Shown piece by piece: positions 31,760 through 39,896 of a stretch of 64,000 nt of DNA. The notes under the pieces were generated by a model that ran no database searches, had not been told where the DNA came from, and was given only the letters and a program-made list of their open reading frames with translations. A program made the position numbers and the translations under genes. Every line of letters starts with the position of its first letter. Within the stretch, counting starts at the first letter, position 1. The stretch lies in the NCBI RefSeq assembly GCF_003122215.1, contig NZ_QEYD01000010.1, positions 124,001 through 188,000 on the forward strand, written 5' to 3'. Source of the stretch: Pararhodobacter marinus. GTDB lineage: Bacteria; Pseudomonadota; Alphaproteobacteria; Rhodobacterales; Rhodobacteraceae.

Positions 31760-33784
31760 TTAGCGCGGCTGCGGGGTCTGTCTCACTGAGGGCTGCCCTA
31801 CAAGGGCCAGCGCCCGGATCGGCGAGCCGGTTCCGCCTTCGATCTTCAAGGGCGCTGCCATCAGGATCGCGCCCTTGGGAGGAAGCTGGTCGAGATTGCA
31901 CAGGCTGGCAAGCCCGAAGCAATTGTCCCGGTGCAGGAAGTTATGCGCGGGAAAGGGCGGGCTGAAACTGGCGGCCATCCCCGCATCGGTGCCGACGCAT
32001 TGCGTGCCCCAGCCGACGATGCCCTTCGACAGCAGGTAATTCATGCAATCGGCCGACGGGCCGGGCGTATGGGCGCCCCCGTGGTCCGGATCGGGGTCCA
32101 TGTTGAGAAACAGGTCGGCGTCCTGCATCCGCTTGTCCCAGTCGGTGCGCATGACGACCCATTCACCGGGTCCGATCTCGCCGTGGCTGGCCTCCCATTC
32201 CTTGACCCGCTGCGCGGTCAGCAGGAAATCGGGATCGGCGGCGGCCTCGGCGGTACAGTCGATCACGTTCACGGGCGCCATCAGCCGCTGCACATCCAGC
32301 GTGTCGGTGGCGCCGTCGGGAAGGTCCTTGCCGCTCAGCCAGTGATGCGGCGCGTCGAAATGGGTGCCGGAATGCTCGCCCAGCTCCATCCAGTTCCACG
32401 CCCAGTACGGGCCGTTCTTGTCGTATGCGCTGATCTTGTGGATCTTAACCCCGGGCGTGTTGCGCGCGAAATCCTCGGGCAGGCGCAGCAACGGGGTATC
32501 CGGACCCAGCGGCGCCGTGCAATCGACAATGCGGATGGCTCCGCTCAGCAGCGCCTGTCCGAGGCCGCGCAGATCGTCCATCGCGATATCCGCCGTCATG
32601 TCGTCCCGTGCCAGAGTGATGCCCTGCCCGGCAAAACGGGACTGACGGCGATCCATCGTGCGCCCGGTGATGTCGAACACCGTTTCGATGGCGCTTTCTT
32701 CGGTGACGATCCCGGGCGAAAGCCGCAGGATCGAATCGCGGCAATCGACCGAGTAACCCTCGACCCCCAGCGCGCCGACCACCGCCGCCGCCTCGGCCCC
32801 GGAGGGCATCTGCAGCATGACCGCCCCGCCCCGGCGCCCGGCCTCGCGCGGGGACAAGAGAGGCAAGCCCAGCGCGTCGGCCTGATCGATGATATGCTCG
32901 ACCATCGCGCGATTGCGGGCGGCAATGGCGGTCTGGTCCTGCGCGGTGAACCAGCGAAGGGCGGGCAGCGACGCGATCGCCGCGACCGATCCCGGCGTTC
33001 CGCTGTCGAAACGCCGCATGTCCGGAGCGTACTGAAACCTGTCGAGATCCCACGAGAAGGGGTTGTTCTGGCTGAACCAGCCGCGCGCTTCGGGCTGCAG
33101 GTCGTCCAGCAGCCCCTTGTCGGCATAGAGGATCCCGGCCCCGGGTGTTCCGCAAAGCCATTTCAGGCTGGTCGAGATGACGAAATCCACGCGCGGCGCG
33201 CTGACATCAAAGGGCAAGAGCCCCGCCGCCTGGGTGATGTCCGCCACCATCAGGCTCCCCATGGCCCGCCCATGCGCGACAAGAGCGGGATAATCCATGC
33301 GCGCCGAGGCCGTCGACGTCACCCAGGTCAGCAGCGACAGCGCGACATCGCGGTCCCATTGCGCGATGAAATCTTCCGTCTCGGCCCAGAACTTGCCGTC
33401 CGAGCGCGGCACCGTCACCAGCGTGAAGCCGATTTTCTCGGCCAGACCGGTCAGCAGGAAATGCAGGGATGGAAAGCAATCGGCGCCGACCAGTACTTTC
33501 CTGCCCTTGAGCAGACCTTCGGGCAGGGCGCGCATCAGCTTGTGCATCCCTTCGGTCACGTTGTCGACATGCGTGACCGAGCCCCTGGGCGCGCCGATCA
33601 GAGACCCCCAGGCATCCAGATACTCCTGCCGCTTCCGCATCACATACCCCCATTGCCGGTCTTCAGGTTCGGCCCAGATCGCGGCAAATTCGGCCATCGC
33701 CCGCGCGAGGTCTTCCTCCTTGCCGGGATACATCCCGATCGAATGATATAGGAAGTAGCCGGCGGCCTTGGTATTGCGGGTCAT
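31760..33784 (-). CDS. fusion of a kynureninase-like PLP domain and a cyclase (kynurenine formamidase-like) domain
   Basis: A 674-aa two-domain protein. Residues 1 to about 395 are a class V PLP enzyme closest in style to kynureninase: THVDNVTEGMHKLMRALP, the PLP lysine in STSLKWLCGTPGAG, then RGWFSQNNPFSWDL and RRFDSGTPGSV. Residues of about 415-674 are a metal-dependent cyclase domain with the diagnostic GEHSGTHFDAPHHW motif, the family of bacterial kynurenine formamidase KynB. Bacteria normally encode these as separate kynU and kynB genes. The ATG at 33784 has an AAAGGA site; a GTG six codons upstream is the alternative. The fusion suggests that an N-acyl or cyclic precursor is opened and then cleaved. 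It is divergent from a GntR regulator. Confidence 0.85.
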   Translation of the reverse strand: MTRNTKAAGYFLYHSIGMYPGKEEDLARAMAEFAAIWAEPEDRQWGYVMRKRQEYLDAWGSLIGAPRGSVTHVDNVTEGMHKLMRALPEGLLKGRKVLVGADCFPSLHFLLTGLAEKIGFTLVTVPRSDGKFWAETEDFIAQWDRDVALSLLTWVTSTASARMDYPALVAHGRAMGSLMVADITQAAGLLPFDVSAPRVDFVISTSLKWLCGTPGAGILYADKGLLDDLQPEARGWFSQNNPFSWDLDRFQYAPDMRRFDSGTPGSVAAIASLPALRWFTAQDQTAIAARNRAMVEHIIDQADALGLPLLSPREAGRRGGAVMLQMPSGAEAAAVVGALGVEGYSVDCRDSILRLSPGIVTEESAIETVFDITGRTMDRRQSRFAGQGITLARDDMTADIAMDDLRGLGQALLSGAIRIVDCTAPLGPDTPLLRLPEDFARNTPGVKIHKISAYDKNGPYWAWNWMELGEHSGTHFDAPHHWLSGKDLPDGATDTLDVQRLMAPVNVIDCTAEAAADPDFLLTAQRVKEWEASHGEIGPGEWVVMRTDWDKRMQDADLFLNMDPDPDHGGAHTPGPSADCMNYLLSKGIVGWGTQCVGTDAGMAASFSPPFPAHNFLHRDNCFGLASLCNLDQLPPKGAILMAAPLKIEGGTGSPIRALALVGQPSVRQTPQPR

Positions 33785-33886
33785 GCCCTGTCCTTTTGTC
33801 ACGGTGCCCGCTTCGGGCCGTCGTCTCGCAGCCGACCGGAAGTTCCCGTGCCGTGGCGGTTGCGACTTATGCTCGCGAAACTACGA

Positions 33887-33897
33887 AACAGTATTCT
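33887..33897 (-). promoter_or_regulatory. AACAGTATTCT motif in the fusion-gene promoter
   Basis: The 11-bp sequence AACAGTATTCT, about 100 bp upstream of the fusion-gene start, recurs exactly at 41502-41512 upstream of the oligopeptide-type binding protein and at 41325-41335 in its first codons. Its AGTAT-C core resembles the GntR-type site at 33996. It is a candidate shared operator for region 6. Confidence 0.45.
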
Positions 33898-33995
33898 TTT
33901 GTCAACGCGAATCGGGGTGAATCTTTGGATCCATGGCACATAATCGTTGATTAATCTGCGATAAATGCCTGGTTGTGCATGGGACTTGCGAATAA

Positions 33996-34005
33996 TAGTA
34001 TACGA
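33996..34005. promoter_or_regulatory. candidate GntR (FadR-type) operator
   Basis: TAGTATACGA fits the FadR-subfamily consensus tnGTA-TACna exactly, 35 bp upstream of the GntR gene and in the region shared with the divergent fusion gene. It is probably an autoregulatory site. Confidence 0.55.
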
Positions 34006-34039
34006 TTTAACCGCCGCCCTGAGACAGGAAAGCCCCGGA

Positions 34040-34699
34040 ATGTCCCGAACCAGTCACCGTCAGCGCATCCACGATACCATTCGGTCCCGCATTCTCAGGG
34101 CCGAGATCGGCCCCGAAGACCGCCTGGTCGATACCGTCATCGCCACAGAGATGGGCGTCTCGCGAATGCCCGTGCGCGAAGCGCTCATGCAACTGGTCAG
34201 CGAAGGGTATCTCGAAGGCACCTCGCGCGGATTTTCTCTGCCGAGCCTCTCGCACGAGCGGGTGCTCGACATCTATCTCCTGCGCCGTCTGCTCGAGCCG
34301 CACGCCGCCGCCTGCGCCGCCCAGTCGCGCAGCGAAGAGGCGCTGGCGAAGATGAAAGAGGCGGTCGCGGCCTCGGCCGCGACGCTGGAAACGGGCGAGT
34401 TCGAGCCGTTCCTGCGCGCCTCGGAACTCTATCGCAACACGTGGCTGGCCGAAGTGCCGAACCCCGAGTTGCGCGCGGCGATCCACCGGCTGTCGGGGCA
34501 GGTGCAGACCGTGCGCCTGCTCACCATGCGCGACCCCGATGCGCATCGCGCCGTCATCGCGGGACAAAAGGCGCTTCTGGACGCCATCATCCGCAAGGAC
34601 GCGCTGGAAGCCGCGAACTGCACCCTGCGCTATGTCTTTGCGGGCGAAGCCAGCTACCGGGCGCAGAATATCGACAACAAGAGCCACGATCAGGGGTGA
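34040..34699 (+). CDS. GntR-family (FadR/FCD-type) transcriptional regulator
   Basis: A 219-aa regulator. The N-terminal winged helix includes IRSRILRAEIGPEDRLVDT and MGVSRMPVREALMQLVSEG, followed by an all-helical FCD ligand domain (YLLRRLLEPHAAACAA onward). The ATG at 34040 gives the family N-terminus; an earlier in-frame start adds unrelated residues. It diverges from the kynureninase/cyclase fusion and its 3' end overlaps that of the M20 gene by 10 bp on the other strand. It probably represses region 6 until its carboxylate effector is present (inference from family and position). Confidence 0.87.
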   Translation: MSRTSHRQRIHDTIRSRILRAEIGPEDRLVDTVIATEMGVSRMPVREALMQLVSEGYLEGTSRGFSLPSLSHERVLDIYLLRRLLEPHAAACAAQSRSEEALAKMKEAVAASAATLETGEFEPFLRASELYRNTWLAEVPNPELRAAIHRLSGQVQTVRLLTMRDPDAHRAVIAGQKALLDAIIRKDALEAANCTLRYVFAGEASYRAQNIDNKSHDQG

Positions 34700-36084
34700 C
34701 CCGCCTGGCCAAGATCCCAGAAGATCCCGGCCATCAGCGCCAGCCCCTCGCGCACGATGGAAAGCGGCAGGTGCTCGTCCGCGCCGTGCTGGCGGCAACC
34801 GGGATAGGAATGCGGCACCCAGATGGTCGGCAGGCCCAGCGTATCGGTAAACAGCGCATTGGGCAGTGAGCCGCCGAGATTGGGCAGGATCACCGGCGCC
34901 CGCCCCGCGGTCTGCTCCATCGACGCCGCGATGAAGCGCACCCAGGGCCCGTCCAGGTCCGAACGGCTGGCCGGGAAGCCAGGCGTATCGTCCATCACCA
35001 CGCGCACCCGGCCATGGCCGGCGGCATCCAGCGCCTCTTGAATCGCAGGCTTCACGCGGGACTGGTCAACGCCGACCGGATGGCGCAGCTGCAATCGCGC
35101 GCGGGCCGTCGGAGGGATCGCGTAGAGCGGGTTGGCGATGTTGCCGACCTCGATCTCCATCACTTCCAGCGTCGACCACGCATAGACCCGCTCGGGCTGC
35201 GACAGGCCCGGCGCCCCCCACCACGGGTCCAGATCCGGGTCGCCCGGCGCGGTCTGGATGACGAAATCCTTCAGCGCGGCGCGGACATTGGCGGGAATCG
35301 TTCCGGGGGTCAGCTCGGGCACAAGGCATTCGCCCTTGGGCCCGATCAGCGCGGTGATGGCATGGGCCAGCTCGACGCCCGGATTGGCCAGAAGCCCGCC
35401 CCAATTGCCCGAATGGTGATAGCCCTCACGCGCGATCAGCTCCAGATGGATGTCGATCCCCCCGCGCGAGCCCAGAAAGATCGTCGGATCCTTCAGTGTC
35501 ATGCGCGGTCCGTCCGAGGCGATCAGCAGATCGGCGGCCAGATCGGCGCGATAGGTGTCGCAGATCGCATCCAGCCCGGGCGAGCCCGATTCCTCGCCCA
35601 TCTCGACAAGGTATTTCAGGTTGAAGCCCAGCGCGCCACGGGTTTCCAGCACCGCCTCCAGCGCGGCAAGATTGACCGAATGCTGCCCCTTGTTGTCCGC
35701 CGTGCCGCGCCCGTACCAGCGGCCGTCGCGCTCGGTCATGTCGAAGGGCGACAGGCCGGGCGACCATTGTTCGGGAATGCCGGTCACGACGTCGCCATGC
35801 GCATACATCAACACCGTGGGACGCGCCGGGTCCTCGATCCGCTCGGCCAGCAGGAAAGGACCGGGCGCCGCGTCATGCGGCAACAGGCGGCAGGTGAAGC
35901 CTAGCCTTTCGTAAAGCGGGATCATCTCGGCCGTCTGATAGGCCTCGATTTCCGCTTTCCGGTCGGGATTGCGCGATTCCGTGGGCATCGCCACCCGGCG
36001 GCGCAGGTCGGCCTCGAAGCGACCGGACTCCAAAGACGCCAGAGCGTTGGCAATGGCGGTGTCGCGGGTTCGGATGTCAGGCAT
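34690..36084 (-). CDS. M20-family metallopeptidase/amidohydrolase
   Basis: A 464-aa M20 hydrolase. The dizinc site is visible: His and Asp in MYAHGDVV (about 93-100), Asp in GRGTADNKGQH (about 125-135), the Glu-Glu pair in EMGEESGSPG (about 160) and a late His in GADEHLP. A lid/dimerisation domain lies in the middle. The family cleaves dipeptides, N-acyl amino acids and similar amides. It is the last gene of the oligopeptide importer operon, overlapping the last ATPase gene by 8 bp, so it most likely hydrolyses what the importer brings in. No signal peptide; cytoplasmic. Confidence 0.87.
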   Translation of the reverse strand: MPDIRTRDTAIANALASLESGRFEADLRRRVAMPTESRNPDRKAEIEAYQTAEMIPLYERLGFTCRLLPHDAAPGPFLLAERIEDPARPTVLMYAHGDVVTGIPEQWSPGLSPFDMTERDGRWYGRGTADNKGQHSVNLAALEAVLETRGALGFNLKYLVEMGEESGSPGLDAICDTYRADLAADLLIASDGPRMTLKDPTIFLGSRGGIDIHLELIAREGYHHSGNWGGLLANPGVELAHAITALIGPKGECLVPELTPGTIPANVRAALKDFVIQTAPGDPDLDPWWGAPGLSQPERVYAWSTLEVMEIEVGNIANPLYAIPPTARARLQLRHPVGVDQSRVKPAIQEALDAAGHGRVRVVMDDTPGFPASRSDLDGPWVRFIAASMEQTAGRAPVILPNLGGSLPNALFTDTLGLPTIWVPHSYPGCRQHGADEHLPLSIVREGLALMAGIFWDLGQAGHP

Positions 36085-37048
36085 GGGCGGTCTCGGTTTC
36101 GGTCAGAAGGCAGGAGGCGCCGCCGGTCGTGGCCGTCACCGGCGCCGGGACGCGGGTGCGGCAGGCCTCGAAGGCCAGCGGGCAGCGGGGATGAAACGTG
36201 CAACCCGGTGCGGGATGCAGCGGGTCCGGGAAACCGGCGCCCAGCGCCAGATCCGGCACCCCCTGCCCCGGCGCGACGGTCAGCACCGAATCCAGCAGGG
36301 CGCGCGTATAGGGATGTTGTGGCGCGTCGAAGATCCGGTCGGTCGTGTTCATCTCGATCACCCGGCCAAGATACATCACCGCCACGCGGTCGGCGATATG
36401 TTCGACAACCGACAGGTTGTGCGAGATGAAAACGTAGGTGAGGTTGAACTCGGCCTTCAGCTCCATCAGCAGGTTCAGGATCTGGCTCTGGACCGAGGCA
36501 TCAAGCGCCGAGGTCGGTTCGTCGCAGATCACCAGATCTGGTCGCATGACTAGAGCGCGGGCGATAGCCACGCGCTGACGCTGACCACCTGACAGCTCTT
36601 TCGGATAGCGGTCGGCAAAGCGCGCGGGCAGGCCCACCCGGTCCATCATCGCGCGCGCGGTTCTTTCCTGCTCGGCGCGCGAACCGAGACCGTGAACCCG
36701 CAGGGGGACGCTGACGATATCCAGGATCGTCTTGCGCGGATTGAGCGATGAAAACGGGTCCTGAAACACCGGCTGAACCCGGCGGGCGAAAGCCGCGCGG
36801 CTGGTCTGCGCCATGGGCTTGCCGTCGAAGATCACCGCGCCTTCGGACGGCGGCAGCAGGTTCAGCAACATCTGTGCCAGCGTGGATTTGCCACAGCCGG
36901 ATTCACCGACGATGCCCAGGGTTTCGCCGCGATGGACCCGCAGATCGACACCGTTCACGGCGTTCAGCGTTGCCTTGGGTTTGAACACGCCCTGGCTCAC
37001 CGTGAAACGGCGGTGCAGATCGACGGTTTCCAGGATCGGCTGGCTCAT
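36077..37048 (-). CDS. oligopeptide/dipeptide ABC importer ATPase (OppF/DppF type)
   Basis: A 323-aa ATPase: Walker [13 protein letters not shown] near residue 47, Q-loop VFQDPFSSLNPRKT, signature LSGGQRQRVAIARAL and Walker B VICDEPTSALDASVQ. The C-terminal oligopeptide-transporter extension carries a cysteine cluster (CTFHPRCPLAFEAC). It overlaps the sister ATPase gene by 4 bp. Together they drive the Opp-type importer at 36077-41411. Confidence 0.9.
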   Translation of the reverse strand: MSQPILETVDLHRRFTVSQGVFKPKATLNAVNGVDLRVHRGETLGIVGESGCGKSTLAQMLLNLLPPSEGAVIFDGKPMAQTSRAAFARRVQPVFQDPFSSLNPRKTILDIVSVPLRVHGLGSRAEQERTARAMMDRVGLPARFADRYPKELSGGQRQRVAIARALVMRPDLVICDEPTSALDASVQSQILNLLMELKAEFNLTYVFISHNLSVVEHIADRVAVMYLGRVIEMNTTDRIFDAPQHPYTRALLDSVLTVAPGQGVPDLALGAGFPDPLHPAPGCTFHPRCPLAFEACRTRVPAPVTATTGGASCLLTETETAHA

Positions 37049-38019
37049 GTCGTGCCCTCCTGAAGCGTGGTTTCGTGCAGGCAGACCCATTGATGACTGC
37101 CCGTGCCATGGGTGGGAATGACGCCTTCGCAGCCCGCTGTCGCCAGCGCGCAGCGGGTTCGAAAGGCACAGCCGCGAACATCGCCGATCATCGCCGGCAC
37201 GACGCCCGGGATCGTCCCCAGCATCGCGCCCCGCTCGGTCTTGCCGGGCTGGGGAATGCAATCGATCAGCGCGCGGGTATAGGGGTGGCGGGGATTGTCG
37301 AAAATCTCGGCCACATTGCCTTCCTCGACGCGGGTGCCCGCATACATCACGACCACCCGGTCGGCGATCCGCGACACGAGGCCCAGATCATGCGTGATGA
37401 AAATGATGGCGATGCCCAGCCGTTTCTGCAGATCGCGCAACAGCCGCAGGATCTGCGCCTGTATCGTCACATCCAGCGCCGTCGTCGGCTCGTCCGCGAT
37501 CAGCAGTTTCGGCGAGGTCATCAGCGCCATCGCGATCATCACGCGCTGACGCAGCCCGCCCGACAATTGGTGCGGATATTGCCCCAGCCGCTTTTCGGGC
37601 GAGGCGATGCCGACTTCGTTCAGCATCTCGATGGCGCGGGCCCGCGCGGCGGCCGGCGTGGCGCCGCTATGGTGAATATAGGCCTCGGTCATCTGGTCGC
37701 CGATCGGAAAGGCCGGGTTCAGCGCGGTCATCGGCTCTTGAAAGATCATCGCCATCTGGTTGCCGCGGACGGCGCGGATGCCGCCGGGACGGGTCAGATC
37801 CGTCTCACCCATGGTCATCCCTGCGACCGAGCGGCGGGCGATGCGTGGCAGCAGGTCCATGATCGCCAGCGAGGTCATCGATTTCCCGCAGCCGGATTCA
37901 CCGACGATGCACAGCGTCTCGCCCTCGGCCACGCAGAAGGACAGATCACGCACCGCATGAAGCGCCGTTGCCCCCCGGCCGAAATCCACGCTCAGCTTGT
38001 CCACGGTCAGAAGCGTCAT
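37045..38019 (-). CDS. oligopeptide/dipeptide ABC importer ATPase (OppD/DppD type)
   Basis: A 324-aa ATPase: Walker [14 protein letters not shown] near residue 40, Q-loop [16 protein letters not shown], signature [15 protein letters not shown] and Walker [17 protein letters not shown]. The C-terminal cysteine-rich extension is [14 protein letters not shown]. It follows the permease gene by 2 bp and overlaps the next ATPase gene by 4 bp. Confidence 0.9.
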   Translation of the reverse strand: MTLLTVDKLSVDFGRGATALHAVRDLSFCVAEGETLCIVGESGCGKSMTSLAIMDLLPRIARRSVAGMTMGETDLTRPGGIRAVRGNQMAMIFQEPMTALNPAFPIGDQMTEAYIHHSGATPAAARARAIEMLNEVGIASPEKRLGQYPHQLSGGLRQRVMIAMALMTSPKLLIADEPTTALDVTIQAQILRLLRDLQKRLGIAIIFITHDLGLVSRIADRVVVMYAGTRVEEGNVAEIFDNPRHPYTRALIDCIPQPGKTERGAMLGTIPGVVPAMIGDVRGCAFRTRCALATAGCEGVIPTHGTGSHQWVCLHETTLQEGTT

Positions 38020-38021
38020 GC

Positions 38022-38900
38022 TCAGCCCCTCCGGTCGGGCGAGATGAGGTCGCGCAGACCGTCCCCCGCCATGTTGATGGCAAAGACCAGCGTGGCCAGG
38101 GCGAGCCCCGGAATCGCGATCAGCCAGAACGAGAAGAACATGTAGGCCTTGGCTTCCGAGATCATCAGACCCCAGCTGGGTGTGGGCGGCTGGACCCCGA
38201 GCCCGAGAAACGACAACGCCGCCTCCATCAGGATGGCCGAGGCGATTTCGATCGTCGCGATGACGATCAGTTGCGGCGTCAGGTTGGGCAGAACCTCGCG
38301 CGTGAGGATGTAGAAGGTCGAGGCCCCCGCCGCCTGCGCCGAACGGATGTAATCCAGCCGCGCGATCTGCGCGGTCGTGGCGCGGATGACCACGGCGAAG
38401 CGGTCCCATTTCAACAGGCCCAGCACGATCACGACGATGGTGATCGAGCCGCCGAACACCGCCACGACGGCCAGCGCCACCAGGATCACCGGCAGCGACA
38501 GGCGGATCGTGGTGACGAAGGTCACGAAACTGTCGATCCGTCCGCCGAAATAGCCGCCCAGCAGACCCAGCACGGTGCCGATCACGCCGGCGATCGATAC
38601 CGCGGCAAAGCCTATGAACAGCGATACCCGCGCCCCGTAGATCAGCCGCGACAGGTAATCCCGGCCCAGCTGATCGGTGCCCAGGATATGCTCCCAGCTT
38701 CCGTTTTCATACCAGACGGGCGGGATGGTGCGGGCGGTGATGTTCTGGGCAAGCGGGTCATGCGGTGCGATGACGGGCGCGAAGACCGCCATCAGCACGA
38801 TCAGCAACACCATGCCGCCGCCGATCACCAGCGACGGATGCTCCTTGATGCGCGACCACGAATAGCGGCCGGGCGTGGCTGGGGGAGAGAGATCAGTCAT
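38022..38900 (-). CDS. oligopeptide/dipeptide ABC importer permease (OppC/DppC type)
   Basis: A 292-aa permease with an N-terminal OppC_N segment (first membrane helix about 28-48) and the LLGTDQLGRDYLSRLIYGAR-like family motif, visible as GTDQLGRDYLSRLIYGARVS. The EAA-type loop near the C-terminus reads AAGASTFYILTREVLPNL. It pairs with the OppB-type permease 9 bp upstream to form the membrane channel. Confidence 0.9.
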   Translation of the reverse strand: MTDLSPPATPGRYSWSRIKEHPSLVIGGGMVLLIVLMAVFAPVIAPHDPLAQNITARTIPPVWYENGSWEHILGTDQLGRDYLSRLIYGARVSLFIGFAAVSIAGVIGTVLGLLGGYFGGRIDSFVTFVTTIRLSLPVILVALAVVAVFGGSITIVVIVLGLLKWDRFAVVIRATTAQIARLDYIRSAQAAGASTFYILTREVLPNLTPQLIVIATIEIASAILMEAALSFLGLGVQPPTPSWGLMISEAKAYMFFSFWLIAIPGLALATLVFAINMAGDGLRDLISPDRRG

Positions 38901-38909
38901 GGGAAGTCC

Positions 38910-39827
38910 TCAGCTCACGCGCAGGCGCGGATCGATCCACGCGTTGACCAGATCGGCCAGCAGCACCAGCACGACGTAGACGACGGCCAGCAGCAGCACG
39001 ACGGCCTGCAAGACCGGGAAATCCCGATAGCCGATCGACTGATAGGCAAGATAGCCAAGCCCATCGAGCGCAAAGATGCTTTCGATCACCACCGAGCCGC
39101 CGATCAGCAGACCCAGCTGCACCGCGACCAGCCCGACGACCGGAACCAGCGCGTTGCGCAGCGCGTGTTTTGTCACGACGCGGTAGCCGGGAAGCCCCTT
39201 GGCGCGCGCGGTCCGGACATAGTCATTGCCCAGCGCGTCGATCATGCCCGCGCGGACCAGCCGCATGAAGGGCGGTGTTATATAATAGCCCAGCGTCAGC
39301 GCGGGCAGCACGAAATGCCGCCAGCTTGCATCGCCCGAGGCCGGCAGCCAGCGCAGCTTGATCGCGAAGACCATGATCAGGCACAGCGCCAGAAAGAAAG
39401 ACGGCAGCGCTTGCCCCATGAGCGAGATCAGCACGCAGATCCGGTCGATCCACGTGCCCGAATACACCGCCGCCAGAACGCCCAGCGGAATGGCAAGACA
39501 AAGCGCGATGCTCAGCGACGCCAAGGCCAGGATCACGGTATTGCCGACCTTGGCCAGGATCAGATCGGCAACCGGGCTGCGGAAAAAGTACGAGGTGCCG
39601 AAATCCCCCTGCAGCACGTCCCCGAGCCACGACAGGTATTGCACCACCAGCGGACGGTCCAAACCGTATGTCTGGATGATCAGCGCGATATCCTCGGGCC
39701 GGGCGCCTTCACCGGCCAGCGCCGAGGCGGCGTTGCCCTGCAAGCGCAGCAGGGAAAAGGCCAGGATCGAGGCAAACAGCGCAACCAGCACGGACAGGCC
39801 AAGGCGCTTGGAAAGGTAGATGAGCAT
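38910..39827 (-). CDS. oligopeptide/dipeptide ABC importer permease (OppB/DppB type)
   Basis: A 305-aa permease with about six membrane segments, an N-terminal MLIYLSKRLGLSVLV helix and the conserved YVRTARAKGLPGYRVVTKHA loop that docks on the ATPases. It forms a heterodimer with the OppC-type protein. It is separated from the binding-protein gene by 69 bp holding a 12-bp perfect hairpin, which could lower its expression relative to the binding protein. Confidence 0.9.
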   Translation of the reverse strand: MLIYLSKRLGLSVLVALFASILAFSLLRLQGNAASALAGEGARPEDIALIIQTYGLDRPLVVQYLSWLGDVLQGDFGTSYFFRSPVADLILAKVGNTVILALASLSIALCLAIPLGVLAAVYSGTWIDRICVLISLMGQALPSFFLALCLIMVFAIKLRWLPASGDASWRHFVLPALTLGYYITPPFMRLVRAGMIDALGNDYVRTARAKGLPGYRVVTKHALRNALVPVVGLVAVQLGLLIGGSVVIESIFALDGLGYLAYQSIGYRDFPVLQAVVLLLAVVYVVLVLLADLVNAWIDPRLRVS

Positions 39828-39855
39828 GGGGGCTCCGTCGGTCGGACGTGGCGAT

Positions 39856-39887
39856 CGCGCGGGCCGGCTGCGACACCGGCCCGCGCG
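39856..39887 (-). promoter_or_regulatory. intercistronic hairpin between binding protein and permease genes
   Basis: A perfect 12-bp GC stem (CGCGCGGGCCGG with CCGGCCCGCGCG, loop of eight) begins 9 bp downstream of the binding-protein stop. No U-run follows. Such stems after binding-protein genes typically protect the upstream mRNA and partly limit read-through, giving excess binding protein. Confidence 0.7.
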
Positions 39888-39896
39888 GCGGGGCGA

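Noticed and set aside
31931-33751. A 600-codon plus-strand frame opposite the kynureninase/cyclase fusion
   Set aside because: Shadow frame; both domains of the minus-strand protein carry diagnostic motifs and this frame carries none.
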